From: an uncultured Anaerosacchariphilus sp.
GTDB lineage: Bacteria > Bacillota > Clostridia > Lachnospirales > Lachnospiraceae
Length of the DNA stretch: 5,639 bases
Direction: 5' to 3'
Assembly (NCBI GenBank): GCA_934402125.1
Contig: CAKRTY010000115.1
Coordinates: forward strand, 1-5,639
Shown: piece by piece, positions 1-5,639 of the stretch
Layout of the letters: each line of letters starts with the position of its first letter
Position numbering within the stretch: position 1 is the stretch's first letter
Position numbers and translations under genes: made by a program
Notes under the pieces: generated by a model
What the model was told of the DNA's origin: nothing
What the model saw: only the letters and a program-made list of their open reading frames with translations
Databases searched by the model: none

Positions 1-191
1 ACGCGGTGCGACTGGTACTGGTGCACAATCACCCAAGCGGAGACGCTATGCCCAGTCCGGAGGATATCCGGATGACGCACCGGATTTATGAAGCGGGCGA
101 AATGCTGGGAATCCAGCTTTTGGATCATATTATTATAGGTGATCACTGTTATAGCTCCTTTCGGGAGCGGGGAATACTATCAGAGAAATAA
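1..191 (+). CDS. radC: RadC-family JAB/JAMM domain protein, C-terminal part (5' end cut by window)
   Basis: This is the last 62 codons of a RadC (UPF0758) protein; the reading frame is already open at the window's left edge, so the visible GTG at 6 is not the start. The zinc-binding JAMM signature H-x-H-x7-S-x2-D is intact: it begins at HNHPSGD (codons at about 27-47) and ends with the Ser and Asp of PSPED. The downstream LLDHIIIG and the C-terminal YSSFRERG are also typical of the family. Although named for a supposed role in DNA repair, the molecular function of RadC is not settled; the fold is that of JAB1/MPN metalloproteases. It ends 35 bases before mreB with no hairpin between. A radC-mreB order is also known from Bacillus subtilis, which supports chromosomal placement rather than a mobile copy. 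Family assignment is very secure; function is not. Confidence 0.95.
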   Translation, partial: AVRLVLVHNHPSGDAMPSPEDIRMTHRIYEAGEMLGIQLLDHIIIGDHCYSSFRERGILSEK

Positions 192-226
192 GAATCAGTT
201 ACAGGGAAAGAAAGAGAGGAAGAAAC

Positions 227-1222
227 ATGTCTGCACAGAGTTTTGGATGCGACTTTGGTACAAGCAGCATCAAAATTTACAGCAAGGAAAGCGATACCAT
301 TTTCAGTGAAAAGAATATGGTGGCCATTGAAGAAAGAAAGGGAATGATTGCGTACGGAGACGAGGCCTTTGAGATGCACGAGAAGGCGCCTTCCAATATC
401 GAAGTGCTCTATCCCATGTCTTTCGGAACCGTAGCCAGCATTACCTATATGCAGGAATTCCTGAAGGCATTCCTGGAGACCCACACCAAGGGCACGGAAT
501 TCGTCGTAGCCCTGCCGACGGATGTGCAGGATCGTGTATTCAGCACACTGATTCAGGGTACAGGCCTCAAGTCCAAGAATATCCAGATGATTGACAAGCC
601 GGTAGCGGCAGGCCTGGGTCTCGGCCTTGACGTAACCCAGTCTCAGGGCGTCATGATTGTAGATGTGGGAGCGGACACCACCGAGATTTCCATTCTGTCC
701 CTGGGCGGCACCGTCACCAGTAAGCTTATCAAGAACGGCGGCAATAAAATTGACGAGGCCATTGCCAACGCCATCCGTCGGGAATACGGTTATTTTATCG
801 GCAATAAGACAGCGGAGATCCTGAAAAATGAGCTGGGCTATCAGCCGGGCGACACCACAGCCAGAAGAGAAATCTGCGGACGGAATATGGCCCTCGGACT
901 TCCGGCGCTCCTGGAGATTACCGCGGACTTTGTGGCCAATGCGATTTCCGAGAATCTGAAGTCCATCGTGGACGCCATCAAGGTGATTCTGGAGAGAACG
1001 CCGCCCGAGCTTGGCGTGGATATTATCCGCAACGGTATCTTCCTGACCGGAGGCGTGGCCAACTTAAAGGGACTGGATCAGCTGATCGCGGACGCTACCA
1101 ATATCAAGGTAAATCTGGTTGATAAGCCGGAGGAGTGCGTGGCAAGAGGACTGGAGCGGGTAATCAAAGAGAAGGAATTCCGCAGTCTGACCTTTGTGAC
1201 CAAAGAGCAGAATTACAATTAA
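227..1222 (+). CDS. mreB: MreB-like actin homologue, divergent at ATPase motifs
   Basis: A 331-residue cytoplasmic actin-like protein, the normal length for MreB, expected to form membrane-associated filaments that guide side-wall synthesis. Visible motifs: phosphate-1 CDFGTSS (8-14; usually IDLGTAN), an EAFEMHEKAP segment (46-55), LPTDV (96-100), phosphate-2 DVGADTTE (146-153; usually DIGGGTTE), RTPPEL (257-262), and adenosine motif IFLTGGVANLKGLD (271-284; usually GGG). The canonical IEEP motif reads IDKP (122-125), placing Lys124 where the catalytic glutamate is expected, while Thr151 is kept. The ATG at 227 follows an AGAGGA purine run at 216-221 with good spacing. The gene ends with tandem in-frame stops TAA TGA (1220-1225). 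Position directly before mreC and mreD argues it is the operon's working MreB, not a DnaK- or FtsA-type relative. Weak or altered ATP hydrolysis is an inference from the substitutions. Confidence 0.93.
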   Translation: MSAQSFGCDFGTSSIKIYSKESDTIFSEKNMVAIEERKGMIAYGDEAFEMHEKAPSNIEVLYPMSFGTVASITYMQEFLKAFLETHTKGTEFVVALPTDVQDRVFSTLIQGTGLKSKNIQMIDKPVAAGLGLGLDVTQSQGVMIVDVGADTTEISILSLGGTVTSKLIKNGGNKIDEAIANAIRREYGYFIGNKTAEILKNELGYQPGDTTARREICGRNMALGLPALLEITADFVANAISENLKSIVDAIKVILERTPPELGVDIIRNGIFLTGGVANLKGLDQLIADATNIKVNLVDKPEECVARGLERVIKEKEFRSLTFVTKEQNYN

Positions 1223-1227
1223 TGATC

Positions 1228-1233
1228 AGGTGA
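1228..1233 (+). promoter_or_regulatory. Ribosome binding site of mreC, short spacing
   Basis: AGGTGA lies in the 14-base gap between mreB and mreC and is only 3 bases from the ATG at 1237. It is a close match to the Shine-Dalgarno core but nearer to the start than the others in this operon, and it begins just after the tandem stop codons of mreB. This arrangement suits translational coupling between mreB and mreC; coupling itself is inferred. Confidence 0.6.
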
Positions 1234-1236
1234 AAT

Positions 1237-2091
1237 ATGAAGAAAAAAAATCATTTTTCCGTGCCGCCCAGATACATATTCGCGGCACTGGCGATTCTCT
1301 GTATCGGAATGATGTATGCTTCCTATGCCACAGGCTTTGCGGGCAGGACCCTGGGCCGGCTCACCGGTTATGTCTTTGTTCCCTTTGAGCGGGGGATCAA
1401 CAGTGTGGGCGGCTGGGCCAGGGACAAGGGCGACAGCCTGCAGGATCTGAAGGACGCCCAGGCGGAGAAGCAGGCCCTGCAGGAGCAGGTGGACGCTTTG
1501 ACCCTGGAAAACAGCAGACTGACCCAGAACCAGTACCGGCTTCAGGAACTGGAGGATCTTTACAACCTGGATCAGACCTACGAGGAATTTCATAAGGTGG
1601 CGGCCAATATTATCGCCAGCGATTCCGGCAACTGGTTTAATACCTTTATCATTGATAAGGGAAGCAAGGACGGCCTGGCAGTGGATATGAATGTCATTGC
1701 CGGCAGCGGCCTGGCAGGTATCATCATCAAGGTGGGAGACAACTGGGCCCAGGTCCGTTCCATCATCGATGATATGAGCGAGGTCAGCGCCCAGGTGCTG
1801 TCTACCTCGGATCTCTGCTTTGTGAAGGGCGATCTGCAGCTGATGGAGTCGGGGCTGATTCAGCTGACCCAGCTGCGGGATACGGAAGGAAAGGCCAGCA
1901 TCGGCGATACCATTGTGACCTCCCATGTGAGCGACAAATACCATGAGGGACTCCTGATTGGCTATATCAATGAGCTGAGTCTGGATTCCAACAATCTGAC
2001 GCGTTCCGGAACCCTGACTCCGGCGGTGGATTTTGAGCATCTGCATTCGGTGCTTGTTATCACTGATCAGAAGCAGACGGTGGAAGAATAG
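1237..2091 (+). CDS. mreC: Rod shape-determining protein MreC
   Basis: A 284-residue bitopic membrane protein that acts outside the membrane as a scaffold between MreB/MreD and PBP2 in the elongasome. The order of parts is classical: a short basic cytoplasmic start (MKKKNH), one membrane segment at about 13-33, a linker, a coiled coil at about 66-108 rich in Gln, Glu and Leu, then the two beta-barrel domains. Family signatures in the periplasm-equivalent part are SGNWFNTFIIDKGSKDGL (130-147), AGSGLAGIIIKVG (155-167), IGDTIVTS (222-229), GLLIGYI (238-244) and TPAVDFEHLHSVLVI (261-275). The length is usual. The ATG at 1237 is supported by AGGTGA just upstream and by the correct placement of the membrane segment. 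The gene starts 14 bases after mreB and ends 17 bases before mreD, consistent with one transcript. No oddities seen. Confidence 0.96.
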   Translation: MKKKNHFSVPPRYIFAALAILCIGMMYASYATGFAGRTLGRLTGYVFVPFERGINSVGGWARDKGDSLQDLKDAQAEKQALQEQVDALTLENSRLTQNQYRLQELEDLYNLDQTYEEFHKVAANIIASDSGNWFNTFIIDKGSKDGLAVDMNVIAGSGLAGIIIKVGDNWAQVRSIIDDMSEVSAQVLSTSDLCFVKGDLQLMESGLIQLTQLRDTEGKASIGDTIVTSHVSDKYHEGLLIGYINELSLDSNNLTRSGTLTPAVDFEHLHSVLVITDQKQTVEE

Positions 2092-2108
2092 AACAGGAGT
2101 GAAAAAGG

Positions 2109-2681
2109 ATGAGACGTAAAGCAATAGAGGCGCTTCTGATTATCGTATGCTTTATCCTGCAGTGCACCGTGTTCCAGGCTCTGGCTCTGGCGGGAATTGT
2201 TCCGAATCTGCTTCTGATTGTGACCTCGTCCCTGGGCTTTATGCGGGGCGAAAAGGAGGGAATGGCCATAGGCTTTTTCTCTGGTCTTCTGATGGATATT
2301 TTCTTTGGCCAGCTGTTTGGCTTTTACAGCCTTCTGTACCTGTTCCTGGGCTATGGAAGCGGGCTGTTTCACCGTATGTTCTACGATGAGGATATTAAGC
2401 TTCCGATGATCTGGATCGCGCTTTCGGAGCTGGTCTACGGACTGAGCGTTTATTTCTTCCTGTTTCTGATGCGCAGTAAATTCCATTTCGGTTTTTATTT
2501 TACCAATATCATTCTTCCGGAGCTGGTGTATACCGTAGTGGTCACGATTCTTTTTTACCGTGTGATACGGTCCCTGAATCACTGGCTGGAGCAGAAGGAA
2601 AAAGAAGAGGGAGAGAGCAGGAAAATTTCTCCCGTGATACCTTACAACGATCAGGACGGGGCGGGGACAGACGGACAGTAA
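2109..2681 (+). CDS. mreD: Rod shape-determining protein MreD
   Basis: A 190-residue polytopic membrane protein that completes the MreBCD set and is thought to hold MreC and PBP2/RodA together in the membrane. Hydrophobic segments are visible at about 5-28, 30-46, 52-68, 70-87, 98-121 and 132-153. The family pattern is clear: VPNLLLIV (31-38), then GFFSGLLMDIFFG (55-67), then GFYSLLYLFLGYGSG (71-85). The last 30 residues are hydrophilic and charged (EQKEKEEGES at 161-170, ending in an Asp/Gly-rich stretch), a somewhat long soluble tail for this family. AGGAGTGA at 2095-2102, six bases before the ATG at 2109, fixes the start. It sits 17 bases after mreC and 20 bases before the PBP2 gene. MreD proteins are poorly conserved in sequence, so the call rests on the motif, topology and position together. 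Confidence 0.93.
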   Translation: MRRKAIEALLIIVCFILQCTVFQALALAGIVPNLLLIVTSSLGFMRGEKEGMAIGFFSGLLMDIFFGQLFGFYSLLYLFLGYGSGLFHRMFYDEDIKLPMIWIALSELVYGLSVYFFLFLMRSKFHFGFYFTNIILPELVYTVVVTILFYRVIRSLNHWLEQKEKEEGESRKISPVIPYNDQDGAGTDGQ

Positions 2682-2684
2682 GAC

Positions 2685-2691
2685 AGAGGAG
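2685..2691 (+). promoter_or_regulatory. Ribosome binding site deciding the TTG start of the PBP2 gene
   Basis: AGAGGAG lies 10 bases before the TTG at 2702. The same frame has a TAG stop at 2693-2695, so translation cannot start further upstream. The candidates are TTG at 2702 and a second TTG at 2705; the first is better spaced. The next GTG in frame (Val22) would fall inside the membrane anchor and the next ATG in frame (Met170) is far inside the protein, so a TTG start is close to certain. Confidence 0.8.
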
Positions 2692-2701
2692 CTAGAAAAA
2701 A

Positions 2702-5599
2702 TTGTTGGACGAAATCAAAGAAGCCTTAAGCAATTTAATAAAATCCAGGACCTTCGTTCTCGGCGTGGTGTTCGTGGTGCTGTTTGGAATTCTGCTGCAG
2801 CGCGTTTTCTACCTGCAGATTGTAAAGGGCGGCGATTACCAGGAGTCCTTTTCCCTGAAAACCGAACGGGAGGTGTCGGTGGCCAGTACCAGGGGAAATA
2901 TCTACGATCGAAACGGAGAGCTGCTTGCGTACAGCGAGCTGTCCTATTCGGTAACCATTCAGGATAACGGTACTTATGCCAGCAAAACCAAGAATCCCAA
3001 GCTCAACGATACCATCTACCGGCTGATTCAGCTGATTGAGAAGAACGGAGACAGCGTCGTCAGCGATCTGGGGATTGTATACAACAACGGACATTATGAA
3101 TATTCTCTGGAAGGAAATCCCCTTCTCCGTTTAAAAGCGGACATATATGGCAAGAATAAGATCAGCGAGCTGACGCCGAAGCAGGAGCTCGCCACGGCGG
3201 ACGAGCTGATGGCTTATCTGTGCGGAGAGAAGAAATACGATATCCGCAGCTCCTATACGGAGGAGGAACAGGAAAAATATGGAATCAGCACATCCGGTTA
3301 TACGCCGGAGGAGCAGCTGAAGATAGCGACTATCCGGTTTGGTATTTCCGCCAATAACTACAAGCGGTACGTGGCGACAACCGTGGCCAGCGACGTCTCA
3401 GATGAGACGGTGGCGGCCGTTCTGGAGAATCAGAGCGAGCTGCAGGGCGCGGAAATCGAGGAGAGCAGCCGGAGAGTCTATCCGGACAGCGAATACTTTG
3501 CGCCGATTATCGGCTATATCGGCAAGGCCTCTCAGGAGGAACTGGAAAGCCTGCAGGAGAAGAATCCGGATTACGAGCTCAATGATATCATAGGAAAATC
3601 CGGTATCGAGCAGTATATGGAGACCGATCTCCAGGGAACCAAGGGCTATGAGCGGATGTATGTAGACAGCGTGGGACGGATTCTGGAGGTATCGGAGCAG
3701 AAAGACGCGGTTCCGGGCAATGACGTCTATCTGACCATTGACAAGGAACTGCAGATGGCCTGCTACAATATTCTGGAGCAGAAGCTGGCAGGTATCCTGA
3801 TTTCCAAGATTCAGAACACCAAGGAGTATAATCCGGGGCCCAATGCCAGCGCGGCCAAGATTATGATTCCGATTTACGATGTATATTACGCGCTGATCAA
3901 CAATTATATTATCGATACCACCCATTTTAACGCGGAGGACGCCACAGAGCTGGAGCAGAGTATCTACAGCCGGTTCCAGAGCAAGCTTGCAGGCACCGTG
4001 GACAGTCTGATTGCGGAGCTGAACAATGCGCAGGCCACGCCTTACCAGAATCTCTCCAAAGAGATGAAAAATTACATGAGCTATATTGTGGCAAATGTGC
4101 TGATGGGCGACCATCAGGTGCTGATGAAGGACGCGGTGGATACCTCAGACGCCACCTATATAGCGTGGACCACAGACGAAACCATCAGCCTGCGGGAATA
4201 TCTGCAGTACGCGATTTCCAAAAACTGGATCGATGTAACGAAGATTTCCGGCGACAATCCTTACCTGGATTCCAGTGAGATTTACCAGTCGGTGCTGGAC
4301 TATATCCGGGACAGTCTTCTGGAGGACGCGGAGTTTGGTAAGATGCTTTATAAATACATGCTGCTTAGCGACCAGGTATCCGGAAGGGAAATTTGTCTTT
4401 TATTATATGAGCAGAATGTGTTAGAATATGATGAGGATACGGTGTCAAAGCTGAAGTCCGGCGCTCTCAGTGCCTACAGCTTTATGCTGGACAAGATCCG
4501 GAATCTGGAGATTACCCCGGCGCAGCTTGCGCTGGAGCCTTGCAGCGGCGGCATCGTAATCGTGGATACGAATACCGGCAAGACGCTGGCCTGTGTGACC
4601 TATCCCAGCTACGATAACAACCGGCTGACCAATGTGATGGATTCCGATTATTACAATAGCTTGCGGAAGGATCTGTCTTCCCCCTTCGTCAACCGTGTGA
4701 CCCAGGAAAACCTGGCTCCCGGTTCTACCTTTAAGCCGATTACGGCCATTGCGGGTTTGGAGGAAGGGGCGATTACGCCATCCACGACCATTTATGCGTC
4801 CGGCGTATTTACGGAGATTACACCGTCGCCGACCTGCTGGATCTTTAACCAGTATGGCGGTCATCACGGTGATGAGACAGTGACGACGGCGATCCGGGAT
4901 TCCTGTAACTGCTTTTTCTATGAAGTGGGGTACCGTCTGGCAGGAGGACGTTCTGCCGGCGGCTATAATGTGGACAAGGGTCTTTCAATTCTGGAAAAAT
5001 ATGCCAGAATGTTTGGCCTGGGCGATAAATCCGGCCTGGAGCTTTCCGAGTATGAGCCGCGGATTTCCGATAAGGACGCGGTGCGTTCCGCCATCGGACA
5101 GGGTACCAACAGCTATTCCCTTTCCCATATCGCCCGCTACGTGGCGACTCTGGCCAACCGGGGAAGCTGCTATGACCTGACGCTTCTGGATAAGCTTACA
5201 GAGACGGACGGAACGCTGATTCAGGATTACGATCCGGTGCTGCACAATCAGGTAAAGATTGCGGACAGCAGCTGGAACGCGGTGCAGGAGGGTATGCGTC
5301 TGGTGGCAGAGAACACCAGCGCCCTGAAGTCCTTAAGCGCTCTGGGACTGAATGTGGCTGGAAAGACAGGTACGGCCCAGCAGAGCAAGAGCCATCCGAA
5401 CCATGCGTTGTTCGTGGGTTTTGCGCCTTATGAGCAGCCGGAGATCGCGATTGCCGTTCGTATCGCGAACGGATATACCTCTGCAAACTGTGCGGAGGTG
5501 GCTTCCGATGTGTTTAAGTATTACTTTAACCTTACGGATGAGGAGGAGATCTTAAGCGGAACCGCCAGCGGCTCCAGCGGACAGACTATCGGTGATTAG
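2702..5599 (+). CDS. mrdA: Penicillin-binding protein 2 (class B, elongation-specific DD-transpeptidase) with large insertion
   Basis: A 965-residue membrane-anchored transpeptidase that crosslinks stem peptides during side-wall growth, normally with RodA as glycan polymerase. Order: short cytoplasmic start; membrane anchor at about 18-38; RGNIYDRNG (64-72) opening the pedestal domain; VASDVSDETVAAVLE (228-242), RRVYPDSEY (257-265) and GKSGIEQYMETDLQGTKG (298-315) closing it; the transpeptidase domain from VYLTIDKELQ (342-351). Catalytic motifs are complete: SxxK as Ser675-Thr-Phe-Lys678, SxN as Ser734-Cys-Asn736, KTG at 888-890. SAIGQG (796-801) and PNHALFVGFAPY (899-910) are also typical. 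Between LTIDKELQ and the strand GGIVIVDTNTGKTLA (616-630) lie about 240 extra residues, making the protein much longer than E. coli PBP2 (about 630). The tail 944-965 is acidic, then Ser/Gly-rich. The start is TTG. Position after mreD favours an elongation PBP over the division (FtsI/SpoVD) type, and no PASTA domain is present. Confidence 0.95.
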   Translation: MLDEIKEALSNLIKSRTFVLGVVFVVLFGILLQRVFYLQIVKGGDYQESFSLKTEREVSVASTRGNIYDRNGELLAYSELSYSVTIQDNGTYASKTKNPKLNDTIYRLIQLIEKNGDSVVSDLGIVYNNGHYEYSLEGNPLLRLKADIYGKNKISELTPKQELATADELMAYLCGEKKYDIRSSYTEEEQEKYGISTSGYTPEEQLKIATIRFGISANNYKRYVATTVASDVSDETVAAVLENQSELQGAEIEESSRRVYPDSEYFAPIIGYIGKASQEELESLQEKNPDYELNDIIGKSGIEQYMETDLQGTKGYERMYVDSVGRILEVSEQKDAVPGNDVYLTIDKELQMACYNILEQKLAGILISKIQNTKEYNPGPNASAAKIMIPIYDVYYALINNYIIDTTHFNAEDATELEQSIYSRFQSKLAGTVDSLIAELNNAQATPYQNLSKEMKNYMSYIVANVLMGDHQVLMKDAVDTSDATYIAWTTDETISLREYLQYAISKNWIDVTKISGDNPYLDSSEIYQSVLDYIRDSLLEDAEFGKMLYKYMLLSDQVSGREICLLLYEQNVLEYDEDTVSKLKSGALSAYSFMLDKIRNLEITPAQLALEPCSGGIVIVDTNTGKTLACVTYPSYDNNRLTNVMDSDYYNSLRKDLSSPFVNRVTQENLAPGSTFKPITAIAGLEEGAITPSTTIYASGVFTEITPSPTCWIFNQYGGHHGDETVTTAIRDSCNCFFYEVGYRLAGGRSAGGYNVDKGLSILEKYARMFGLGDKSGLELSEYEPRISDKDAVRSAIGQGTNSYSLSHIARYVATLANRGSCYDLTLLDKLTETDGTLIQDYDPVLHNQVKIADSSWNAVQEGMRLVAENTSALKSLSALGLNVAGKTGTAQQSKSHPNHALFVGFAPYEQPEIAIAVRIANGYTSANCAEVASDVFKYYFNLTDEEEILSGTASGSSGQTIGD
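3797..4537 (+). other. Insertion domain within the PBP2 transpeptidase domain (residues about 366-612)
   Basis: This stretch separates the first helix of the transpeptidase domain (LTIDKELQ, ends 351) from the strand GGIVIVDTNTG (616-626), which in ordinary PBP2 follow each other within about 20 residues. The translation is in frame and uninterrupted, with many amphipathic, probably helical segments: about 388-402, 412-442, 451-468, 495-506, 525-540, 544-556 and 577-602. It lacks membrane segments, a clear catalytic motif and internal repeats. Cysteine is nearly absent (Cys565 only, before Cys614 at the far edge). The boundaries are approximate. Being outside the membrane, it would protrude from the catalytic domain on the wall side. 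Large PBP2 proteins are known in Clostridia, so this is probably lineage-typical rather than unique; its role is not evident from sequence. Confidence 0.8.
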
Positions 5600-5605
5600 G
5601 AGTGA
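5598..5605 (+). promoter_or_regulatory. Ribosome binding site of minC overlapping the PBP2 stop codon
   Basis: AGGAGTGA begins within the TAG stop of the PBP2 gene (5597-5599) and is 5 bases before the ATG at 5611. A GTG at 5608 lies directly before that ATG in the same frame but is only 2 bases from the site, so ATG is the better start. Overlap of the stop codon and the ribosome binding site suggests translation of the two genes is coupled. Confidence 0.7.
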
Positions 5606-5610
5606 AAGTG

Positions 5611-5639
5611 ATGTCGAACCAGTCAGTTATCATCAAAAG
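5611..5639 (+). CDS. minC: Probable septum site-determining protein MinC, first nine codons (3' end cut by window)
   Basis: Only MSNQSVIIK plus two bases of the next codon are visible. The short lead followed by a VIIK strand resembles the usual start of MinC, where the N-terminal domain opens with a similar VIIKG strand. The gene begins 11 bases after the PBP2 stop behind a strong ribosome binding site. In Bacillus subtilis minC and minD directly follow mreBCD, and in many Clostridia the order is mreBCD, PBP2, minC, minD, minE; that gene-order knowledge carries most of the weight. MinC blocks FtsZ assembly away from midcell together with MinD. Nine residues alone could not establish the family. 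Confidence 0.65.

Noticed and set aside
1219..2124. A 301-codon open frame on the minus strand across the whole of mreC
   Set aside because: It mirrors mreC codon by codon, its translation shows no recognisable family pattern, and mreC on the plus strand has all family signatures and a ribosome binding site.
2067..2582. Minus-strand open frames opposite mreD
   Set aside because: Translations are rich in Gln, His, Lys and Arg, as expected from reading hydrophobic membrane codons backwards, and no ribosome binding site or family pattern supports them.
3254..3349. Two similar segments in PBP2, YTEEEQEKYGIS (185-196) and YTPEEQLKIATIRFGIS (200-216), as a possible internal duplication
   Set aside because: The match is short and limited to a Y-T-x-E-E-Q start and a GIS end with unequal spacing; the second copy fits the normal PBP2 pedestal pattern before the VASDVS segment, so duplication is not supported.
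3398..4114. A 238-codon minus-strand open frame opposite the PBP2 gene
   Set aside because: It is a by-product of codon bias on the opposite strand; the plus-strand frame continues unbroken through known PBP2 motifs on both sides.
3797..4537. The PBP2 insertion as a mobile element, intein or group II intron remnant
   Set aside because: No splice-junction residues, endonuclease motif, flanking repeats or frame disruption are visible, and most of its codon use is like the rest of the gene.
5352..5555. A 67-codon alternative frame inside the 3' end of the PBP2 gene
   Set aside because: It overlaps the KTG motif and the conserved C-terminal strands of PBP2 in another frame, and its Arg/Ser-rich translation is a shadow.

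Overview
The window looks like chromosomal DNA from a Gram-positive Clostridia member, most likely Lachnospiraceae. The evidence is the gene order (radC, mreB, mreC, mreD, a very large PBP2, then a minC-like start), the purine-rich AGGAG-type ribosome binding sites, the moderate GC content with CTG/GGC-rich codon use, and the size of PBP2 (965 residues). This assignment is inferred from gene organisation and protein style, not from any database comparison.

Layout, all on the + strand: the C-terminal end of RadC (1-191, cut by the window edge); a divergent MreB (227-1222); MreC (1237-2091); MreD (2109-2681); an elongation-type class B penicillin-binding protein, MrdA/PBP2 (2702-5599, TTG start); and the first nine codons of a probable MinC (5611-5639, cut by the window edge). 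Gaps between genes are 35, 14, 17, 20 and 11 bases. None of them holds a terminator-like hairpin, and each downstream start has a purine-rich ribosome binding site, so the block reads as one co-transcribed unit running through both window edges. No stretch of 300 bases lacks a gene. I see no RNA gene, mobile element, CRISPR array or sizeable repeat.

The genes make up the rod-shape (elongasome) module. MreB filaments at the inner face of the membrane are coupled through MreC and MreD to the PBP2 transpeptidase, which crosslinks new peptidoglycan along the side wall. The following minC would link the operon to division-site placement. RodA, the usual glycosyltransferase partner of PBP2, is not in the window.

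The operon is a known type and I do not see an undescribed system. The points worth a second look are inside the proteins. MreB aligns without gaps to the canonical catalytic region but has Lys at the position I take to be the catalytic glutamate, along with altered phosphate-2 and adenosine motifs. PBP2 carries an insertion of about 240 residues inside its transpeptidase domain, before the catalytic serine. Near its SxN motif it keeps Cys/His residues that resemble the zinc site of clostridial PBP2-type enzymes, apparently with one usual ligand missing.
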